NCBI RefSeq assembly: GCF_004349215.1
Contig: NZ_SMKU01000006.1
Span: forward strand, 1-64,000
Source of the DNA: Actinomadura rubrisoli
GTDB taxonomy: Bacteria; Actinomycetota; Actinomycetes; Streptosporangiales; Streptosporangiaceae
Direction: 5' to 3'
Length of the DNA: 64,000 bases
In this document: one piece after another, positions 1 to 9,594 of the stretch
Layout of the letters: each line of letters begins with the position of its first letter
Position numbering within the stretch: position 1 is the stretch's first letter
Translations under genes and position numbers: made by a program
Notes under the pieces: model-generated
Told to the model about the DNA's origin: nothing
The model's database searches: none
What the model saw: the letters and a program-made list of their open reading frames with translations, nothing else

Positions 1-392
1 GGGGCGAGGTGGGCGGTGATCTTGGTGGGTTCGCCGTCTTTCCGTCGGACACTGTGGACGGGGTTGGCGGTGATTCTGAAGCTCCAGGTGTCGCCAGTGT
101 CCAGGCGTTTCAGGAACGGGGCGTAGTCGAAGGTGTCCCAGCGGGCGGTGGTCGGCCAGCCTGCCTGTTCGACCAGGTGCGTGAGGTCTGGCCGCATGGG
201 GCTGACGATGCACAGGTGAGTGTCGGCGTTGCTGTTGCGGTCCAGGCGCCACAGGACCCGAGGTCTGTTGCCGCCGGGTCCGGGCGCCTCGGCGAAGGAC
301 GTCATGACTGCTGCGTGCATGGCCTGGGGAGAGGCCAGGATTTTTCGGGCGCCGACGCGTCCGGTGTTGATACGGAAACGCGTCAGGTACAT
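1..392 (-). CDS. cas6e: Cas6e/CasE crRNA endoribonuclease, 3' part cut by window edge
   Basis: In type I-E systems Cas6e cleaves the pre-crRNA at the base of the repeat hairpin and stays in Cascade. The minus strand reads from an ATG at 392 (MYLTRFRINTG...) in an open frame to the left edge; the N-terminal MYLTR is the usual start of this family. About 130 of the expected roughly 220 residues are present, so the C-terminal glycine-rich loop cannot be checked. It begins 1 nt after the cas5e stop, as the last visible gene of the cas operon. cas1 and cas2 normally follow cas6e and would lie outside the window. Confidence 0.9.
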   Translation of the reverse strand, partial: MYLTRFRINTGRVGARKILASPQAMHAAVMTSFAEAPGPGGNRPRVLWRLDRNSNADTHLCIVSPMRPDLTHLVEQAGWPTTARWDTFDYAPFLKRLDTGDTWSFRITANPVHSVRRKDGEPTKITAHLA

Positions 393-393
393 T

Positions 394-1089
394 TCACTCA
401 CTCCTCAGGACGATCGTCGGGTCGTGTCCGGGTGGTCGAGCCGCCGCAGGGGCGGCCATCTCGATGTGGAAGGTGCGGACGCCACGCAGTGCGTACTGCC
501 GGTGAGCTGGGTTGTAGCTGATGGGCTGGTCGCGAAGGTAGTCGGCCGGTTGGTCTTCACCGGTCGTCTCCACCAGGATCTCGACCGTGTTGCCGTGCCG
601 CCGCCGGTACCATTCCGCCGCCAGCCATTGCGTGGTTCTCAGCGCCGTTTCGAGGTCGAGATCGTCGTGCAGGCCCAAGTCGATGGGTCGAGATGGGGGG
701 CATGATCGGCGCCCCAGGTAGGGCAGGAAGCCGGGTCGTTGGAGGGCTCGGTGCAGGGTCGAGAGCTGGTCGTGGGGCCCTTCGGTAGCGGCGACGAAGA
801 CAGCATCGGCCAGGTAGAACCGCTCGGAGACCGGCAGTGCGTCGCCGGTGTCGAGTTCGTGGGCGGTGTGGAAGTCCCGGACGGGTGTGCCGCGCTGGTC
901 GACGCGGACACCGAAGCGCAGCGCGGCGAGGTCGGATGGGTCGGCGGTGCGGGGACGTCCCAGCGCGGCGGCCAGCAGGCCGAGCACCCCGCTCTTGGTC
1001 GGGGCATGCTCTGTGGTGCGTCGGGCGAATCGTGCCGATGCACCCCAGGATTGGAGCGGGCCCGCGAGCTGGATCAGCAGGACGCTCAT
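394..1089 (-). CDS. cas5e: Cas5e/CasD, Cascade subunit
   Basis: Cas5e binds the 5' handle of the crRNA at the foot of Cascade. The 231-residue product starts MSVLLIQLAGPLQSWG, and the GPLQSWG segment with the following RF..R.T..APTKSGVLGLLAAALG stretch is diagnostic of Cas5 of type I-E. Its length is normal for the family. The ATG at 1089 overlaps the cas7e stop as ATGA, showing translational coupling inside the cas operon. No disruption is seen. Confidence 0.95.
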   Translation of the reverse strand: MSVLLIQLAGPLQSWGASARFARRTTEHAPTKSGVLGLLAAALGRPRTADPSDLAALRFGVRVDQRGTPVRDFHTAHELDTGDALPVSERFYLADAVFVAATEGPHDQLSTLHRALQRPGFLPYLGRRSCPPSRPIDLGLHDDLDLETALRTTQWLAAEWYRRRHGNTVEILVETTGEDQPADYLRDQPISYNPAHRQYALRGVRTFHIEMAAPAAARPPGHDPTIVLRSE

Positions 1090-2279
1090 ACCGCGCCGTT
1101 CTGCCGCCGCTCGGCCTCGGCGCCGATCGCCGACACCAGTTGTCCCAATGGCAGTTCGGTACCGAGCGAGGACAGCGCCTGGGTGTCGTCGCCGGCGCGT
1201 GTGACCCAGGTGAGGGTGTCGCCGCCCACGTCGAAAGCGGTCTCAATGGCGGGGATCTGCTTGGCCAGCCTCTCACTCGCCTCCAGGACGTGACCACCGG
1301 AGTCTTCGTTGGCGCGGCAAGGACGCTCGAACGCGCCGACGAAGTTGACCGGACGCGTCGAGCGCACCTTGGCCACGACCGCATCGGGCAGGGTGTGGTG
1401 CCCGAACGTGTTGATCTTCCCGGTGGGCAGGGACTCGACGAAGCCGCGGACGAACGCTTCCACCGCGCGGCGGACGGGCACGTCCGCAGGGTCGTCTTCA
1501 CGCAGTCCCTTGCCCAGGTTCCTGCGGAGTAGGTCGACGTCCAGGGCGGCGTAGCGGTACAGGGTCGCGGAGTTGAACTCGACCGTGCCGATCATTCCGG
1601 CGCCTTTGTCGTCCTCTTCGCGCTCCTTGTGGTCGTCGACAGCGGTGTAGTAGTCGGACTCGACGTCGACGCGGTGGACGCTGATGGCGTGGGCGACCTG
1701 CGCGGCGGCGTCGACGTTGATGTCGGAGCCGTCGGCGACCATCCGTCCGAACAAGGCGATGTCAACCGAGTGACGGCTGTTGGCGAGCTGCTTGGCCGCG
1801 GCCTTGTTCTCCTTGTTCTTGAAGAAGGCGGCGATGTCGTCGCGGCCCTGGACCGCAAGCTCGGCGAGCGCGTCCAGTTGGCGCGCGCTGAGGAAGATCA
1901 GATACTTGGCTTCGGGTGCCGGTTCGGGCTCGCCTTCCTTGGTGTTGCGCTTGAGGGGCTCGATCTTGGCGCCGGTCGCGGCCGTGATCGTGGCGGCCGC
2001 GACGGCCCACGCCTGGTCCTCGGGAATCGACTTGTCGAGGCCCCGGATTCGCTTGCCCAGCAGCTCGGCGAGACGGCGGGTCCGGACACCCAGCTCCGTG
2101 GGGTCCAGGAGCTCTTGGAAGACTTTCCGGGTGGCCCGCTTCCATGCCTGGCTAGACACGCGTGCCCGGCGCACCCCGCCGTAGACGGCGGACTTGGGGG
2201 TGCCGGTGTCGTCCCGGTTGAGGTTGCTCGGCGGAACGGTCTGCAGGATGTGCAGCTCAACGATGGTGCGGGAGGTCAT
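1086..2279 (-). CDS. cas7e: Cas7e/Cse4/CasC, Cascade backbone subunit
   Basis: Cas7e forms the six-copy helical backbone of Cascade that holds the crRNA guide. The 397-residue protein begins with a beta strand (VELHILQTVPPSNLNRDD) and has the family motif GGVRRARVSSQAWKRATR near residue 35-52, then the VDVAAQVAHAISVHRVDVESDYYTAVDD region characteristic of CasC. Length fits the family. It overlaps cse2 upstream and cas5e downstream by 4 nt each, so the three are translated as a coupled block. Confidence 0.95.
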   Translation of the reverse strand: MTSRTIVELHILQTVPPSNLNRDDTGTPKSAVYGGVRRARVSSQAWKRATRKVFQELLDPTELGVRTRRLAELLGKRIRGLDKSIPEDQAWAVAAATITAATGAKIEPLKRNTKEGEPEPAPEAKYLIFLSARQLDALAELAVQGRDDIAAFFKNKENKAAAKQLANSRHSVDIALFGRMVADGSDINVDAAAQVAHAISVHRVDVESDYYTAVDDHKEREEDDKGAGMIGTVEFNSATLYRYAALDVDLLRRNLGKGLREDDPADVPVRRAVEAFVRGFVESLPTGKINTFGHHTLPDAVVAKVRSTRPVNFVGAFERPCRANEDSGGHVLEASERLAKQIPAIETAFDVGGDTLTWVTRAGDDTQALSSLGTELPLGQLVSAIGAEAERRQNGAV

Positions 2280-2914
2280 GCGGTGTCCTTGTCGGTGGAG
2301 GCGCCGTCGTCGGCACCGGTCTTGTAGGTATGGAAGCTTCGGCCCCAGTCGCGGCGCACCTGGCTCATGCCGTCGGGGGTCTGGGCCAGGTAGAGCTGTC
2401 CGGCGAGCCGTCCGTAGTCCAGCGGGATGGCGCCGTTGCGCAGCAGGGAGATGACCTCGCGGAGCCGGTAGGCCAGGACGTCGGCGGTCGCGGCGGTGCC
2501 GACCCGGACGAAACGGCGGCGGATGGTCTCGTCGATCTCGCCCCGGGGCATCAGCCGCCGGATGCCTTGGCCGAGATCCTCGCCTGTCTTGTGCATGGGG
2601 GTGCCCTGAGACTGCTGGTGAAGGGCGTACAAGGTGACAGCCACGAAGAAGCCCACCTCAGCGCGTTCTGCGCGGGTGTCGTCGCCGGACAGCGACTGGT
2701 CGTGAAAGAGCTGCTCGGTGCCGGTGACGCCCCACAGCTCGGGCACTTGCCCGGGGAGCTTGCCCGCGCCCCGGCGGAGCTGGGCCAGCGCCCCGACCGC
2801 AGCGGGCCGGTCGGCAAGGAAGCCAGCCTGCAAGTCGCTAATGAAGCGACCCGCGGTGGCCTCCACCAGGGACCGTACTGAAGACCGCCGCGCGGCCGGG
2901 GCTGTCGAGGTCAT
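2276..2914 (-). CDS. cse2: Cse2/CasB, Cascade small subunit
   Basis: Cse2 dimerises in the belly of Cascade and stabilises the R-loop. This is a 212-residue largely helical protein with the typical LAQLRRGAG segment (about residue 44) and an RFVRVGTAAT...LREVISLLR region. Length and position between cse1 and cas7 are as in canonical type I-E operons. Start overlaps the cse1 stop by 4 nt (ATGA), and its own stop overlaps cas7e. Confidence 0.92.
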   Translation of the reverse strand: MTSTAPAARRSSVRSLVEATAGRFISDLQAGFLADRPAAVGALAQLRRGAGKLPGQVPELWGVTGTEQLFHDQSLSGDDTRAERAEVGFFVAVTLYALHQQSQGTPMHKTGEDLGQGIRRLMPRGEIDETIRRRFVRVGTAATADVLAYRLREVISLLRNGAIPLDYGRLAGQLYLAQTPDGMSQVRRDWGRSFHTYKTGADDGASTDKDTA

Positions 2915-4599
2915 GGCTGAACTTCCGTCGTCGGGCGGCCGGGGCTGCGCCCGGCGGGGAGGGCTTGGGCGAGCCTGCCGGTGAAGATCTGCTCGGCTCG
3001 GGTCGAGCTCAGCCAGATATCCCGGCCGTCTTTGGTGGTCACTACTCGTCCTTGCCAGGCGGATTCACCGGCGGCGGCCACCATGTCGCTACCGAGATCG
3101 CGGATGACCGCGTGTGCCGTCTTCTGCCATGCGTCTTGCGAAAGCTGGGCATCGTCCCCGGGCCGCAATGCGGCGAGCCAGTCACGGAACGGGCCGTCGA
3201 GCATGCCGAACCCAAGATTCCGGGCGGCCTCCCGGCGCGGGGCGGGGACGTCGCCGGCGGCTTGGGCGAGATCGGAGGCAAGGTCGCCCAAGATGCCCAC
3301 GGCATGGTCGGCGTGCGAGACGGCATCGATCGCAGTAGTCGCCAGGTCTGGGTGTTGCTCGTGCAGGAGCACCACCGGCATTCTCACCTCATCGTCGATC
3401 ACTTCGTCGATGACCGACTGCTGCGTCCCGTACACCGCACCGATCAGCCGGGCCCGCAGCAGATGGTCCTGTGGCAGCGGCCCTTCGACGGTGAGGCGGG
3501 CCACCCAGTCCAGGATCCGTGGCCGGACGATCGCCGCCGCCTCGCGGCGCTGCTCGGCCCCTTCGGCTTGTCCGGCGATCAGGGCGCCCAGGCCGCGCCA
3601 TGCGCTGCGGGTGGGATCGTGCTCGCGCGGTAGGTAGACCTGCTCCTGCCTGAGTTTCTTCTCCTGCGCCGGGCTGCGCCGCCACGCCGTCATCGGCTCG
3701 CAGACATGCTTGTTGCGCGGGGCGAGAGCATCTCCGTAGGCCAGGACGACGCCGTACACGCCCGCGTCGTCGAAATGCAGGCGGACACGGCGCGACGGCC
3801 AGGTGTACAGGTCGCGCGGCCCGTAGGGGCGCCGAGCCGCCTGCACATCCTCCAGCGGCTCGGCGGTGGGAACATCCCCCGCCCAGGCCGGCCGGTCGTT
3901 CTTAGGATCGACCTGGAGAGATGTGGTGTCGAAGGCGATCAGGTTGAGCAGCAACGTCGTCCGCAGATCGTCTCCGGCGGCGAGCACACCGCCCAGGTTG
4001 CCCGCCCAGGCGACCCCTTGCGGATACCCCTTGCCGCCCTTGACCCGCGGGTCACCGACCGCTCCCGACTTGATGCCCGAGGTGTCGAACGCCTGCGCGT
4101 GCACCAGCCACCGCGCTGCCTCGGCGAAATCGAGCCGGTCGACTCCACCGCCCCGCATGGTGAACAGGCGAGCGCCATTGGGCACATCGGCGATGATCTT
4201 TTCGAGAGAGGACAGCTCGTTCCTCGCGGTGTGCAGCGAAGGCGTCTGCAGAAACGGCGTCCGAGGATGAAGCAGGTCGAAACGGTCACGATATTCGTCC
4301 AGATACGCCTGCACGCGTTCGAGTGGAAGGCCCCCATCCCACAGTTCCTCCCATTCCTGCAGGTCCTGCGGGCCATCAATGGCGTCGTGCAAGATCGCCA
4401 GCAGCAGCCGCATCAGCGCAAACTCCTGCGTAGGCAGATCCCCGACGATCCGGCGCAGCCCACCGGCCTGGACGAAGACCTCCCTGAGTGACAGCACGTC
4501 TCTGCTGCCATCGGTGCGCAGCACCGGGATCCAAGGCTCGCAGGTCAGGCGGTAGGACGGTGATTCATTCGGCACAAATGATCTCCAATCCATCATCAT
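2911..4599 (-). CDS. cse1: Cse1/CasA/Cas8e, large Cascade subunit
   Basis: Cse1 recognises the PAM and recruits Cas3 to the target. The 562-residue product contains the family N-terminus (SYRLTCEPWIPVLRTDG at about 14-30, then LSLREVFVQA), the FDLLHPRTPFLQ motif near residue 107 and the L2-loop region GARLFTMRGG. The frame begins at 4599 with three consecutive Met codons (MMMDWRSF) and overlaps the end of cas3 by 35 nt. Any of these ATGs could be the true start. Length is normal and the gene looks intact. Confidence 0.94.
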   Translation of the reverse strand: MMMDWRSFVPNESPSYRLTCEPWIPVLRTDGSRDVLSLREVFVQAGGLRRIVGDLPTQEFALMRLLLAILHDAIDGPQDLQEWEELWDGGLPLERVQAYLDEYRDRFDLLHPRTPFLQTPSLHTARNELSSLEKIIADVPNGARLFTMRGGGVDRLDFAEAARWLVHAQAFDTSGIKSGAVGDPRVKGGKGYPQGVAWAGNLGGVLAAGDDLRTTLLLNLIAFDTTSLQVDPKNDRPAWAGDVPTAEPLEDVQAARRPYGPRDLYTWPSRRVRLHFDDAGVYGVVLAYGDALAPRNKHVCEPMTAWRRSPAQEKKLRQEQVYLPREHDPTRSAWRGLGALIAGQAEGAEQRREAAAIVRPRILDWVARLTVEGPLPQDHLLRARLIGAVYGTQQSVIDEVIDDEVRMPVVLLHEQHPDLATTAIDAVSHADHAVGILGDLASDLAQAAGDVPAPRREAARNLGFGMLDGPFRDWLAALRPGDDAQLSQDAWQKTAHAVIRDLGSDMVAAAGESAWQGRVVTTKDGRDIWLSSTRAEQIFTGRLAQALPAGRSPGRPTTEVQP

Positions 4600-7516
4600 C
4601 GCTGTAATGCAGCTCGTAGCCTGCCAGCCGGGTACGACAGTTCTCGTCCAGAAACAAGATCAATTCTCCGGCCAGCCACGAACTGTCGCGCGACTGCCAT
4701 GCCGGAATGACCTCTTTCTCCAGTTCTGCGATGGCCTGATCGGCGATTTCGGGGATGGAGAACTGGATCGGCAACCGCAGCCCGCACGCCGCCACGATGC
4801 GACCCAACCACGGTTGCGGGACGGTGTGGGTAGCCAGAGTGAGTCCTCCCTGACCACCGTCCAGCCACGGCAAGGTACGGACCGTCCCGTCGGCCAGGCG
4901 CTGCACCACCAGCACCTCAAGCGATTCCACGCCGTCGCGGACCTGAGCCCGCCCAGCGGGAGTGTCGTCAGCGTCGCCCACCCCCGCGTCGATCCAGCCA
5001 ATCAGCGCGCTACCGTCCCTGCCGGTGTCCGCCAACTGGAAACTCTCGGCCTTCGCACGCTGCCTCTCCCGATGGGCCCGATACTTGTCGCCGGCCGCGT
5101 GCATGTCCGGCTGCCATGACTCCGGCCCGACTGCCCTCGTTCCGTACGCGCTCTGAACTATGGGGCTGATGTCTTCGGGCAGACGCACCGTTCGCCCGGT
5201 CGACGCCGTCCCGTTCAGGTAGGGCCAAAGCACCCCGGCCGACCGCAAGAGCGCGTAGCGTCCGTACACCCGCTGGGAGCCCGGCACCGGTTCCACCGGA
5301 ACCGCGCTCCAGTCCGCACCGGTCACCAGGCACCGCGCACGGCGCAGCCGCTCGGGACGGTCCCCCTGGCCCCGGCCGCGCTGGTGGCGGTGCAACCTAC
5401 CCATCCGCTGTAGCAGTAGGTCGACCGGGCATAGATCCGACACCAGCAGATCGAAGTCGATGTCCAACGACTGCTCGGCCACCTGGCTCGCGACCACGAC
5501 ATGGGGGCCGCGCGGACGCCCCTCGGCCTCGCCTGGCGGCCCAAACCTTCGGGTCAGGTCACTGTCCTTGCGTATCCGATCCAGGTCGATGAAGCGCGCA
5601 TGCGCGACAGTGACGTTCTCCTCCCCTATCCGGCGCCGCAGGTAAGCGGCGGTATCCAGGACGCGGGCCACGGTGTTGCGCACCACCAGCGCGCAACCAC
5701 CATCGGCCAGCTCACCGGCCAGTCGGTCGCCCAGCACCTCCAGGTCGTCGTCCAACCACTCAATATGCACATCCGTGCGCCGACCCGATGCGGCAACCGC
5801 CTTCACTGTCGCCGCCTGGTCCCGCCCCACGACGGTTATCAGCGGGTAACCGTCCGCCGATTCGACCTCCTGGCGATCGGCACCGTCCGTACCGGCGTAT
5901 GCCTCCACCAGCTCACGACGGCGACCCGCCGGAAGGGTCGCCGACAACACGACCACCGGCACCCCATAGGAACTCAACCACGACAGCACCCGATCCAGAT
6001 AAGAGTTCATGTAAGCGTCGTAGGCGTGCGCCTCATCGATCAGCACCACCTTCCCGGCAAGCGCCAGATGCCGCAGCGCCAGATGCCGGCTCTTGAGCCC
6101 CATGAACAGAAGCTGATCAATGGTCCCCACACCGAAAGAGGCGAGCATGCCCTTCTTTCGGCCACGCAGCCACTGATGAGCAACCAGCTCTGCCGCCGCC
6201 CCGTCCGCTCCCTGCTCGTCCGGCTGCACCCCCTGCACCGATCGCGGGTCAACCCGGGTCAACGCCCGGAAATCCTCATTCAACGCGGCCTTGGAATGCG
6301 CCAGCTGGACCGCCCATGCACCCGTCCCTGAATCCGCATCTGGAAGACGCCGCAGCCACTGCAACACCCGGGAGAACATCGCATTACTCGTCGCCATCGT
6401 CGGCAACGCGACAAACACCCCACCAGCACCCGACCTGCTAGCGAAGATCTCTGCGACGGCGAGCCCGGCCTCGGTCTTACCCTCCCCCATCGGCCCTTCA
6501 ATGACCATCAGGCCGGGTGCCATGCCACGCGCGATCAGAACCGCCTGCTCCTGCAGCGGCCGGATCCGGGCACCAGAAGGCAACGCGAATCGGGACGCGA
6601 ACATCGCCGACGAATCGGCCTCCGGCGCAGAAGCCCGCCACGGCGACGGAAGCGCCAAACCGCGCCACGCCGCCTCAATGCGTTCACGATCGCTTGTTCC
6701 CGCGGTGTCGAGCGAATAGGGGAACAAATCGGCGTTACTAGCGATCCAGTCCGCGACAATCACCACGCCCGTCAGCAACGCCTGCGCAGCCTGCGGCAAA
6801 TTCACCTGCCGCCACTCCGGCAACCGATCCCGCACACCACACACCTCGGCGCAGGCGTCCAGCAACTCCCCCTGCACAGCCCGCCATGCCTGCGCCGCTC
6901 CGGGCGTCCGCAACAAACGCCGCCGCGCAGCCAACGCTTGAACGTCCCCCATGGTCGGCGGCACGCCATGATGACCACCCGCGACGATCGCCCACTGCCA
7001 CGCCTGCCGCTTCGACCAGCCGTACCGCTCGGTGAGCCACTCGTGCAGAAGAAGCATCCCCGCCAGCCCGTGAGGAGCCAGCCGACGATCGTTCAACTGG
7101 CGATGCGACGGCATTTCCAAGCCCACGCCGCGCATCTTGTCGGCAAGCGACTCGACTTGGCAGGCAAACGCCGGCGTTGCCTTCCCAATGTCATGCGTAA
7201 CCGCCGACCAGACCACCAACCGCCGCGCGTCCTCCCCACCTCCAGGCAAGACCGCACCGATCACATCCCGCACCTGAAGAGGCAGCCATTCATCCCAAAG
7301 CAGCCCCGCGACCGCCCCGCTATCCGCCAGATGCCGCCATAACGGAAGCCAATCGTCCTTGTCGCGATCATGCTTGGCCCACACGGCACGCGCCGCTTCG
7401 GACAGTCCGTCCCCGAGCCGCGCCAACTCCGCCGCATATTCAAACACACTGGCATCCAAGCCGCCCGCCCCTGTGGCCACAGGGGTTCTTCGGCCAATTG
7501 GACCAGAAACGGACAA
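4565..7516 (-). CDS. cas3: Cas3 HD nuclease-helicase (type I-E)
   Basis: Cas3 nicks and unwinds target DNA after Cascade binding. Within 983 residues one sees an N-terminal HD nuclease domain (His62, THDIGK with His108-Asp109, His149, GHH at 181-183, ADW at about 255) followed by an SF2 helicase: Walker A GPMGEGKT at 341-348, DEAH at 494-497, SAT at 525-527 and motif VI QRMGRLHR at 703-710. All expected catalytic residues are present. The frame opens with TTG at 7516; no strong ribosome site is seen, and an in-frame GTG at 7480 is an alternative. It is the first gene of the leftward cas operon, divergent from the array. Confidence 0.95.
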   Translation of the reverse strand: MSVSGPIGRRTPVATGAGGLDASVFEYAAELARLGDGLSEAARAVWAKHDRDKDDWLPLWRHLADSGAVAGLLWDEWLPLQVRDVIGAVLPGGGEDARRLVVWSAVTHDIGKATPAFACQVESLADKMRGVGLEMPSHRQLNDRRLAPHGLAGMLLLHEWLTERYGWSKRQAWQWAIVAGGHHGVPPTMGDVQALAARRRLLRTPGAAQAWRAVQGELLDACAEVCGVRDRLPEWRQVNLPQAAQALLTGVVIVADWIASNADLFPYSLDTAGTSDRERIEAAWRGLALPSPWRASAPEADSSAMFASRFALPSGARIRPLQEQAVLIARGMAPGLMVIEGPMGEGKTEAGLAVAEIFASRSGAGGVFVALPTMATSNAMFSRVLQWLRRLPDADSGTGAWAVQLAHSKAALNEDFRALTRVDPRSVQGVQPDEQGADGAAAELVAHQWLRGRKKGMLASFGVGTIDQLLFMGLKSRHLALRHLALAGKVVLIDEAHAYDAYMNSYLDRVLSWLSSYGVPVVVLSATLPAGRRRELVEAYAGTDGADRQEVESADGYPLITVVGRDQAATVKAVAASGRRTDVHIEWLDDDLEVLGDRLAGELADGGCALVVRNTVARVLDTAAYLRRRIGEENVTVAHARFIDLDRIRKDSDLTRRFGPPGEAEGRPRGPHVVVASQVAEQSLDIDFDLLVSDLCPVDLLLQRMGRLHRHQRGRGQGDRPERLRRARCLVTGADWSAVPVEPVPGSQRVYGRYALLRSAGVLWPYLNGTASTGRTVRLPEDISPIVQSAYGTRAVGPESWQPDMHAAGDKYRAHRERQRAKAESFQLADTGRDGSALIGWIDAGVGDADDTPAGRAQVRDGVESLEVLVVQRLADGTVRTLPWLDGGQGGLTLATHTVPQPWLGRIVAACGLRLPIQFSIPEIADQAIAELEKEVIPAWQSRDSSWLAGELILFLDENCRTRLAGYELHYSDDDGLEIICAE

Positions 7517-7757
7517 GCCACTACTGACTGCATCGAGTCGTGCTACAGAGCGACACCTCCACCCTGCCTGACCAAGGACCGACTCTTCTCGTCGTCGACG
7601 AACTTGCAGACGGCGGCCTTATCACCAGGCAGCTGAACAGTCTTAGACTGCGAGTGCCCGGCGACACTTCCCCATGCCACACAAGTCCAAAATGTCCAAA
7701 TCCTCAGAAGTGCTCGATTCTTACCCCCTCCCGAGATAGACGCCCAGGTCAGGCAGG
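7517..7757 (+). promoter_or_regulatory. CRISPR leader and divergent cas3/array control region
   Basis: This 241-nt stretch is less GC-rich than its surroundings and precedes the first perfect repeat, whereas the last repeat at 9520 is degenerate. Leader and new-spacer acquisition are therefore expected here. It contains a 13-nt palindrome CAGTC-TTA-GACTG at 7638-7650 and two direct copies of GTCCAAA close together at about 7684-7700. cas3 is transcribed leftward from the same region. No gene is seen in it. Confidence 0.6.
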
Positions 7758-9548
7758 GTGCTCCCCGCGCACGCGGGGATGGTCCCGGGCCCTAGTTTCA
7801 GATCGTTGACGAGCCCGAGTGCTCCCCGCGCACGCGGGGATGGTCCCCTCAAGGATCCAGTGGTGAACGCGAAGCTGGCGTGCTCCCCGCGCACGCGGGG
7901 ATGGTCCCTAGCTGCGGAGTGGGCAGCCGGCCGTGACCCTGTGCTCCCCGCGCACGCGGGGATGGTCCCTGATTGGGGAGGTCCTGGACCTGCTCGCGGA
8001 TGTGCTCCCCGCGCACGCGGGGATGGTCCCGGTTGTGGAACGCCCTGGATGCGCTGCGCATCGTGCTCCCCGCGCACGCGGGGATGGTCCCCGCCAGGCA
8101 GGGACGTCAGGCGGTGAGTCCGGGTGCTCCCCGCGCACGCGGGGATGGTCCCGCGACCGCCCCGGCGTCGGACAGCGCGACCAGGTGCTCCCCGCGCACG
8201 CGGGGATGGTCCCGCCGAGCAGGAACGCCAACCGATCCGCAGCCGGTGCTCCCCGCGCACGCGGGGATGGTCCCTCGGCCCGCACGCCCGCGACCTCGTA
8301 CGGGTCGTGCTCCCCGCGCACGCGGGGATGGTCCCGGCTCGGCCGCCCACTTATCGAACGGCCGCAGGTGCTCCCCGCGCACGCGGGGATGGTCCCTCAG
8401 TGCCGGTGTCCAGGTCGCGCAGGAACCAGTGCTCCCCGCGCACGCGGGGATGGTCCTGACGACCTGGGCACCTTCGCGGGCGACGGTGTGTGCTCCCCGC
8501 GCACGCGGGGATGGTCCTGACGACCTGGGCACCTTCGCGGGCGACGGTGTGTGCTCCCCGCGCACGCGGGGATGGTCCCCCGGGGTAGCGGGCGGGGAAC
8601 TTGGTCAGCAGGTGCTCCCCGCGCACGCGGGGATGGTCCCGAGGACTACGTGGCCGCCACCAGTCACGCCGTGTGCTCCCCGCGCACGCGGGGATGGTCC
8701 CCAGGGTGTACGTGACCCGGTCCCGGTGTCGCTGTGCTCCCCGCGCACGCGGGGATGGTCCCCGGACGCCGAGCCGCTGTACCCGCCGCGCGACGTGCTC
8801 CCCGCGCACGCGGGGATGGTCCCTCTCTGAATTGCGGGGGGGTATCTCTGTGCTCCCCGCGCACGCGGGGATGGTCCCGCGTTGATGACCTGCGGGGTCT
8901 GTCGCTTCGGGTGCTCCCCGCGCACGCGGGATGGTCCCAGCTCATGGAGCAAGCGGAGAACGCTTCTCGCGTGCTCCCCGCGCACGCGGGGATGGTCCCC
9001 GCCAGGCAGGGACGCCAGGCGGTGAGTCCGGGTGCTCCCTGCGCACGCGGGGATGGTCCCCTCAGCCGCCTCCCCGCCCGCCGGGTCGCCACGCGCTCCC
9101 CGCGCACGCGGGGATGGTCCCCCGTCTGCGACCAGCTGCCCTCCCTGGACCTGGTGCTCCCCGCGCACGCGGGGATGGTCCCGCCGCGCCCACGATGATG
9201 CCGACCTCCCGGAGGTGCTCACCGCGCACGCGGGGATGGTCCCCGGGCGCGGGCCCGGTAGGGCACGGTGACCACGTGCTCCCCGCGCACGCGGGGATGG
9301 TCCCGGCGGGGCCGAGCGCACCGTGCGGTCGGTGATGTGCTCCCCGCGCACGCGGGGATGGTCCCCAGTCTCGCCGTCGGCGCAGACGTAGGTCACGGTG
9401 CTCCCCGCGCACGCGGGGATGGTCCCGGTCTTGCGCGCTGCCTGTGTTGGACGAACTGGTGCTCCCTGCGCACGCGGGGATGGTCCCCCGATCGAGGTCC
9501 GCCTTGACGCGGGTCAGACGTGCTCCCCGCGCACGTGGGGATGGTCCG
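7758..9548 (+). CRISPR. Type I-E CRISPR array, 30 repeats / 29 spacers
   Basis: Thirty copies of a 29-nt repeat (begins GTGCTCCCCGCGCAC, ends GCGGGGATGGTCCC) start at 7758 and recur every 61 nt, giving 32-nt spacers. The repeat folds as CCCCGC-GCAC-GCGGGG and gives an 8-nt AUGGUCCC 5' handle when transcribed on the + strand, matching type I-E polarity. Variants: repeats at 8429 and 8490 end in T; 8911 lacks one G (28 nt); 9032 and 9459 carry CTCCCTGCG; 9093 begins GCG; 9215 has CTCACCG; the last, 9520-9548, has GCACGTGGGG and ends in G. One spacer (8824-8849) is only 26 nt. Two spacers are exact duplicates, and two others differ by one base. Confidence 0.98.
8429..8550 (+). repeat. Exact tandem duplication of a repeat-spacer unit
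   Basis: The units 8429-8489 and 8490-8550 are identical in both repeat and spacer, including a shared variant T at the last repeat base (8457 and 8518). The duplicated spacer begins GACGACCTGGGCACC. This indicates internal duplication by recombination or slippage rather than two independent acquisitions. Confidence 0.95.
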
Positions 9549-9594
9549 GAGCCCAGGGCTGCGAGTTCGGTGCGATGTTGAGCGAGAAGGGGGG

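Noticed and set aside
7721..9396. Long open frames in all six frames across the array (peptides repeating RARGDGP, SPRTRGWS, LPAHAGMVP)
   Set aside because: They are translations of the 61-nt CRISPR repeat-spacer periodicity; no start signals or family similarity.
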